Assembly (NCBI GenBank): GCA_902800355.1
Contig: CADCEE010000013.1
Span: forward strand, 1 to 48,029
Length of the DNA: 48,029 bases
Origin: an uncultured Erysipelotrichaceae bacterium
GTDB taxonomy: Bacteria > Bacillota_I > Bacilli_A > RFN20 > CAG-826
Direction: 5' to 3'
Shown here: positions 44,360 to 48,029 of the stretch, one piece after another
Layout of the letters: the number at the start of each line of letters is the position of its first letter
Position numbering within the stretch: position 1 is the stretch's first letter
The notes under the pieces: model-generated
The model's database searches: none
Told to the model about the DNA's origin: nothing
What the model saw: the letters and a program-made list of their open reading frames with translations, nothing else
Position numbers and translations under genes: made by a program

Positions 44360-44782
44360 TTATAAACTACGAAGAACTCTATTTACAAGAGACATATCAA
44401 CTTGACCAGCGTAATTCATCTTGAAATGTTTCATGACGCTAGGAACACTCTTGTCTTCTAAGGAGTCAATAATCTTTTTAATCTCTTCTTCACTTAATTG
44501 TTTTGGAAGATAAGAAGAAATTACTTCCATTTGTTTAGAGACATTATCTGCTCTTTCTTGGTTATTAACCTTGAGATAGCCAGCTTTTTCATCTTCGAGT
44601 TCTTTAATGACTTTTTGGATGATGGATAAGAGTTCTTTATCTCCAATTTCCTTGCCTTGACTTTTTAATTCCACTTCTTGGAGTTTATATTTTGTTAAGA
44701 CAATAGAGAGAACCGCTCTAGAGGTATTATCTCTAGCCTTCATCGCCTCAATATTTGCAGATTTGATTTCATCAATAAGCAT
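44360..44782 (-). CDS. GatB/YqeY domain protein
   Basis: 140 residues, the stand-alone YqeY form. The family motif SSYLPKQLSEEEIKKII (about 89-105) is present, as is a helical N-terminal part with KARDNTSRAVLSIVLTKYKL. Related to the tRNA-binding tail of the Asp/Glu-tRNA amidotransferase subunit GatB; the role of the stand-alone protein is not settled. It lies between tRNA-Lys and tRNA-Trp on the same strand and is probably co-transcribed with them. Good AGGAGG upstream; a hairpin (about 44331-44354) follows its stop and precedes tRNA-Trp. Confidence 0.92.
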   Translation of the reverse strand: MLIDEIKSANIEAMKARDNTSRAVLSIVLTKYKLQEVELKSQGKEIGDKELLSIIQKVIKELEDEKAGYLKVNNQERADNVSKQMEVISSYLPKQLSEEEIKKIIDSLEDKSVPSVMKHFKMNYAGQVDMSLVNRVLRSL

Positions 44783-44810
44783 GAATATTTCCTCCTAATT
44801 GAGATATAAA

Positions 44811-44829
44811 GCCCCGATTTCTCGAGGCT
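44811..44829 (-). promoter_or_regulatory. Hairpin between tRNA-Lys and yqeY
   Basis: 8-bp arms AGCCTCGA and TCGGGGCT (one G-U) with a 3-base loop, followed by TTATATC. A weak terminator or processing signal. Confidence 0.45.
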
Positions 44830-44841
44830 CTTTTAGTTAAC

Positions 44842-44917
44842 TGGTGATCCCTAAAGGATTCGAACCTTTGACCCACTGATTAAGAGTCAGTTGCTCTACC
44901 AGCTGAGCTAAGGGACC
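44842..44917 (-). tRNA. tRNA-Lys (CTT)
   Basis: Acceptor GGTCCCT pairs with AGGGATC (one wobble), with encoded CCA. Anticodon stem ACTGA/TCAGT around CTCTTAA gives anticodon CTT. D-arm AGCTCAGCTGGTAGAGC and T-loop GTTCGAATC are standard. Confidence 0.96.
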
Positions 44918-44931
44918 AACTAGCGAAATAA

Positions 44932-44960
44932 ATGATATATTATTTAACTATTCAAATCAA
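44932..44960 (-). promoter_or_regulatory. Promoter of tRNA-Lys-yqeY-tRNA-Trp
   Basis: Minus-strand TTGATT (44960-44955), 17 bases, TATCAT (44937-44932), 14 bases upstream of the tRNA-Lys 5' end. Confidence 0.6.
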
Positions 44961-44976
44961 GGAAGATTTATGAAAA

Positions 44977-45002
44977 AACCAGTCATTTGTTTTTGACTGG
45001 TT
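44977..45002 (-). terminator. Terminator of the P-type ATPase gene
   Basis: Minus-strand AACCAGTCA-8-TGACTGGTT followed by TTTTCAT, with the U-run partly paired in the stem. Confidence 0.82.
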
Positions 45003-45017
45003 ATTTATAAATAAAAC

Positions 45018-47783
45018 TTATTTCTTATGTCTTTTAATGATGTGTTTAATCAACACTTCAATTTCATGGGCTACAAGTGGCACAAATGCCGCTCCAGCAG
45101 TAATTAACCATTCTTGCCAGCCTAAAGAAGAAGTTTTAAAAACATCTTGTACACCAGGAGTCAAAACTACAAAAAACTGTAAGCCGATGCCAAGAACAAA
45201 GGCTAATAACATCATGTAGTTTTTATTTCTAAATACTTTAAATGCACTGTGTTCGGTGCTACTCATACAAACCATATGGACAAGTTCAGCAAATCCTAAA
45301 GCGGTAAAGGCCATGGTTTGCGCTTGAGCTAAAACATCAGGTCTATAGAATTCTGTACCTTTTGCCCCGATATGAGCAATAGCTTCATAAGATGTAATTC
45401 CGTTAATCCAGAATGCACTTAAATAAGCAATAATAACTGCAAGAGTAATAAAGGCACCATGCATTAATGTATCTCTTAATCCACCACGAGCAAATATTGT
45501 CTCATTAGGATTACGAGGTTTTTCATTCATAATTCCTTTATCTTTAGGGTCCATACCTAAAGCAATAGCAGGAAGACTATCAGTAATTAAATTAATCCAA
45601 AGTAAGTGAATAGCAATAAATGGAGTCTCAAATCCAATTAAGATAATAAAGAACATTACTAATACTTCAGCAATATTACTAGAGAGTAAGAAGATAATAG
45701 TTTTCTTAATATTTGTGAATATTCCTCTACCTTCTTCAACAGCCTTTTCAATGGATGCAAAGTTATCGTCAGCAAGAACCATATCAGCAGCACCTTTAGC
45801 AACATCAGTGCCGGTAATGCCCATCGCAATACCAATATCAGCAGCCTTTAAACTTGGAGCGTCATTCACCCCGTCTCCAGTCATTGCACAAATATGACCA
45901 TTAGCTTTAAACGCTTTAACGATTGCCACCTTATTTTCAGGAGACACTCGAGCGAAGACTCTGACCTTTTTAACGAGGTTTTGTAGTTCTTTTTCGCTCA
46001 AATCGTCAATTTCTTTACCCATAACGCACTGAGAAATATCACTAGCAATTCCTAACTCTTTAGCAATTGCAAAGGCTGTATCTTTATGGTCGCCAGTAAT
46101 CATAATTGTGGTAATTCCAGCGCTCTTAAATTTAGCAACAGCAGGCTTAGCTTCTGGTCTAGCAGGATCAATCATGGCGACTAATCCAACAAAGACTAAT
46201 TCCTTCTCACTAATCTTATCGGCTTTGGAATATGACAACGCTAAAACACGAAGTGCTTTAAGAGAGAACTCAGTGTTAACTTCATAAATTCTGTCGATGT
46301 CTTTTTGAGTAATTTTTCTTTCCTTACCATTTTCTAAGATATAGGAAGTATTAGCTAAGATTGAATCTAAAGCACCTTTAGTAAAGACGATATTCTCTTT
46401 ATCCCAAGTGTGTTTTGTAGACATCATTTTTCTTACAGAGTCAAATGGAAGTTCATCTACTCTTGGATGTTTAGTTTCTAAATCTTTTTTATGTAAATCA
46501 AAATCATTAGCAAACACTACTAAAGCGATTTCGGTTGGATCGCCATATAATCCTTCATCAACTGTTGCATTACTACATAAAGACATTCCTTTAGCGAGTA
46601 ATTCTAAATCTTTGTTTTCATGATCTTTTTTAAAGTCTTCTCTTTTATAGAATGTATTATCAACATAGGCTTCTAATACAGTCATCTTGTTTTGAGTTAA
46701 TGTTCCTGTTTTATCACTACACACAACAGATACAGCGCCTAAAGTTTCTACTGAAGGTAATTTCTTCACAATAGTGTTTACTTTCACCATTCTTTGTACA
46801 CCGATAGACAAAACAATAGTAACCACTGCTGCTAAACCTTCTGGAATAGCCGCAACTGCTAAAGCAATAGAATCTAAAACTGCTTCAATCCAGTGATCAA
46901 CACTACTGGCGTTACCTCTAACGCACATCCAAATAATTAAAACTACTAAAACCGCAACAACAATAACTAAGGTTAAGATGCCTAAGAATTTAGATAATTT
47001 GTTTAATACTTTTTGAAGCGGAGTGTCTTCATTTTCTTCATTATCAAGAGCCTTAGCAATCTTACCAATTTCGGTATCCATGCCAGTACCTACTACAATA
47101 CCTTTACCTCTACCATAACTAACTGGGGTAGACATATAGGCCATATTGACTCTATCTCCAATAGCGACTCTATCACTAAAGGTAATAGATGCATCTTTTT
47201 CTACTGGGACACTTTCTCCAGTTAAAGAAGATTCGTCACATTTTAAGTTAACTGCCTCAATTAATCTTAAATCCGCTCCAATTGTGTCTCCTTCTTCTAG
47301 AATCACAATATCGCCAATAACTAGTTCAGAAGATTTAATTTTAAATCTTTTGCCGTCTCTAATAACTGTAGATTCAGGAGAAGATAATTGCTTTAAAGCT
47401 TCTAAAGAAGTTTGAGCTTTAATTTCTTGAACTGTGCCAATAATCGAATTAAGAATAATAACCGCTAAAATGATAATGATATCTGGCCAGTCACCAATAT
47501 TAAGGAAATCAAAGCGGCCTGCTTTAATAGTTTCATAAATTGAAATACCTAAAGTAATCGCGACCGCTCCAAAAAGAACATAGATCATTGGGTTAGCCAT
47601 TTGTTCAAAGAAAATACGAACCCAAGATTTCTTTTTCTTTTCTTCTAACTTATTAGGTCCATATTTTTCTAATCTAGCTTTTGCTTCAGCTTCACTTAAG
47701 CCTTTTTCGCTATCAGATGATAAAAAAGAAACGGCATCTTTCGACGATTTCGTTTCAAATTGAGTGTTTTTTATTTCTTCCAT
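45018..47783 (-). CDS. P2-type cation ATPase, probable manganese/calcium exporter
   Basis: 921 residues, complete. N-terminal cation ATPase domain, TGES (near 186) in the actuator domain, PEGL in membrane helix M4, the phosphorylated Asp in SDKTGTLTQN near 356, and MTGDGVNDAPS near 625. The C-terminal helices carry NLITDSLPAIALGMDP. By family it pumps Ca2+ or Mn2+ out. The manganese-sensing yybP-ykoY riboswitch in its leader argues for Mn2+, as for YoaB of Lactococcus. GGAGG precedes the ATG. Single-gene unit with its own promoter, riboswitch and terminator. Confidence 0.95.
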   Translation of the reverse strand: MEEIKNTQFETKSSKDAVSFLSSDSEKGLSEAEAKARLEKYGPNKLEEKKKKSWVRIFFEQMANPMIYVLFGAVAITLGISIYETIKAGRFDFLNIGDWPDIIIILAVIILNSIIGTVQEIKAQTSLEALKQLSSPESTVIRDGKRFKIKSSELVIGDIVILEEGDTIGADLRLIEAVNLKCDESSLTGESVPVEKDASITFSDRVAIGDRVNMAYMSTPVSYGRGKGIVVGTGMDTEIGKIAKALDNEENEDTPLQKVLNKLSKFLGILTLVIVVAVLVVLIIWMCVRGNASSVDHWIEAVLDSIALAVAAIPEGLAAVVTIVLSIGVQRMVKVNTIVKKLPSVETLGAVSVVCSDKTGTLTQNKMTVLEAYVDNTFYKREDFKKDHENKDLELLAKGMSLCSNATVDEGLYGDPTEIALVVFANDFDLHKKDLETKHPRVDELPFDSVRKMMSTKHTWDKENIVFTKGALDSILANTSYILENGKERKITQKDIDRIYEVNTEFSLKALRVLALSYSKADKISEKELVFVGLVAMIDPARPEAKPAVAKFKSAGITTIMITGDHKDTAFAIAKELGIASDISQCVMGKEIDDLSEKELQNLVKKVRVFARVSPENKVAIVKAFKANGHICAMTGDGVNDAPSLKAADIGIAMGITGTDVAKGAADMVLADDNFASIEKAVEEGRGIFTNIKKTIIFLLSSNIAEVLVMFFIILIGFETPFIAIHLLWINLITDSLPAIALGMDPKDKGIMNEKPRNPNETIFARGGLRDTLMHGAFITLAVIIAYLSAFWINGITSYEAIAHIGAKGTEFYRPDVLAQAQTMAFTALGFAELVHMVCMSSTEHSAFKVFRNKNYMMLLAFVLGIGLQFFVVLTPGVQDVFKTSSLGWQEWLITAGAAFVPLVAHEIEVLIKHIIKRHKK

Positions 47784-47810
47784 AATGCCTCCGAAAAAAT
47801 ATTATTTTCT

Positions 47811-47895
47811 CAAAGGTCTTGTTCCTAATCGGTCTATGATCCGGACCATCGCTAGTCGTGTTGACGAATTCATAGATTCACTACTCCCCTATTGG
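47811..47895 (-). promoter_or_regulatory. yybP-ykoY manganese riboswitch
   Basis: The leader RNA begins AATAGGGGAGTAG (47893-47881) and ends CAAGACCTTTGAG (about 47822-47810), the two conserved ends of yybP-ykoY that pair through AAGG/CCTT-type complementarity. Between them are GTCAACAC-type loop sequence and the ATCATAGACCGAT arm. It lies 27 bases upstream of the ATPase ATG. No strong terminator follows, so control may be on translation. Exact helix limits need a covariance model. Confidence 0.8.
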
Positions 47896-47906
47896 AATAC
47901 GTAATT

Positions 47907-47934
47907 ATTTTAGCAATATATATCTATATATCAA
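47907..47934 (-). promoter_or_regulatory. Promoter of the riboswitch-ATPase transcript
   Basis: Minus-strand TTGATA (47934-47929), 16 bases, TAAAAT (47912-47907). Start predicted near 47900, just before the riboswitch. Confidence 0.6.
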
Positions 47935-47942
47935 ATAAAAAT

Positions 47943-47962
47943 CCACGTCTTTCAAGGCGTGG
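47943..47962. terminator. Bidirectional terminator upstream of the ATPase unit
   Basis: CCACG and CGTGG arms, extended inward by CTT/AAG, with U-rich runs on both sides (GGTTTTTC on plus, GGATTTTTA on minus). Confidence 0.7.
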
Positions 47963-48029
47963 TTTTTCTAACTCGTCTCCAAGACAGAGTACGGGCAGCA
48001 GCAATCATGCTGCTTTTTAAATTGCCCAG
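47963..48029. other. Window edge, unresolved
   Basis: Contains the self-complementary stretch GGGCAGCAGCAATCATGCTG. A short minus-strand frame is open to the edge and ends at a TGA inside the terminator, so it could be the 3' end of a gene or RNA lying mostly outside the window. Nothing can be named. Confidence 0.3.

Overview
The window looks like chromosomal DNA of an anaerobic, low-GC, Gram-positive-type bacterium of the Firmicutes/Bacilli (Erysipelotrichia- or uncultured Mollicutes-like) lineage. Reasons: AT-rich sequence and codons, strong AGGAGG-type ribosome binding sites, a Bacillus-like gene neighbourhood (uvrA, lgt, ppaX-like, trxB, rapZ, whiA), pyruvate:ferredoxin oxidoreductase, and no outer-membrane genes. 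UGA is a normal stop here (whiA, trxB and the HAD gene end in TGA), Trp is encoded by TGG, and the only Trp tRNA seen has anticodon CCA. The genus cannot be named from the window.

Layout. 0-1.9 kb: the 16S rRNA gene on the minus strand with two tandem promoters; 23S and 5S would lie beyond the left edge. 1.9-5.8 kb: a minus-strand glycolytic operon, gapA-pgk-tpiA-BI-1 membrane protein. 5.8-15.1 kb: a tightly overlapping minus-strand operon, uvrA-lgt-HAD-trxB-rapZ-whiA-XRE-nucleotidyltransferase, lacking the yvcK gene that usually separates rapZ and whiA. 15.2-19.8 kb: a P-loop kinase, a DUF6788-like protein and nifJ. 19.95-20.26 kb: a probable type I toxin-antitoxin locus too small for ORF calling. 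20.3-24.8 kb: two small proteins, an AqpZ-type aquaporin, PAP2 phosphatase, cysteine synthase and a TtcA-like ATPase.

24.8-28.7 kb is the most unusual stretch. A Nif11-leader/zinc-ribbon peptide gene and the rlmCD-like rRNA methyltransferase converge, and the arms of what looks like their shared terminator are now about 3.4 kb apart. Between them lie an MFS exporter, a frameshifted XRE-TPR regulator, two families of long repeats (A and B) arranged as two tandem cassettes, a GC-rich hairpin-rich patch, and a 10-bp-repeat-flanked AT-rich segment with two paralogous small transcription units.

28.7-38.5 kb: rlmCD-like gene, a lipoprotein plus O-antigen-ligase-like pair, metG, rpmE, an esterase, a MacB/FtsX-type ABC transporter and a second Nif11-leader/zinc-ribbon gene. 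Both Nif11-type genes carry the same 11-bp-spaced direct-repeat motif at the same distance from the start codon, so they are probably one regulon. 38.6-44 kb: an AbiEii-like nucleotidyltransferase, a giant 1,178-residue lipoprotein with a membrane-active-looking core, and a divergent TetR regulator. 44-48 kb: a candidate structured RNA, tRNA-Trp, yqeY, tRNA-Lys, and a P2-type cation ATPase behind a yybP-ykoY (manganese) riboswitch.

All calls come from reading the sequence by eye; no database search or folding program was run.
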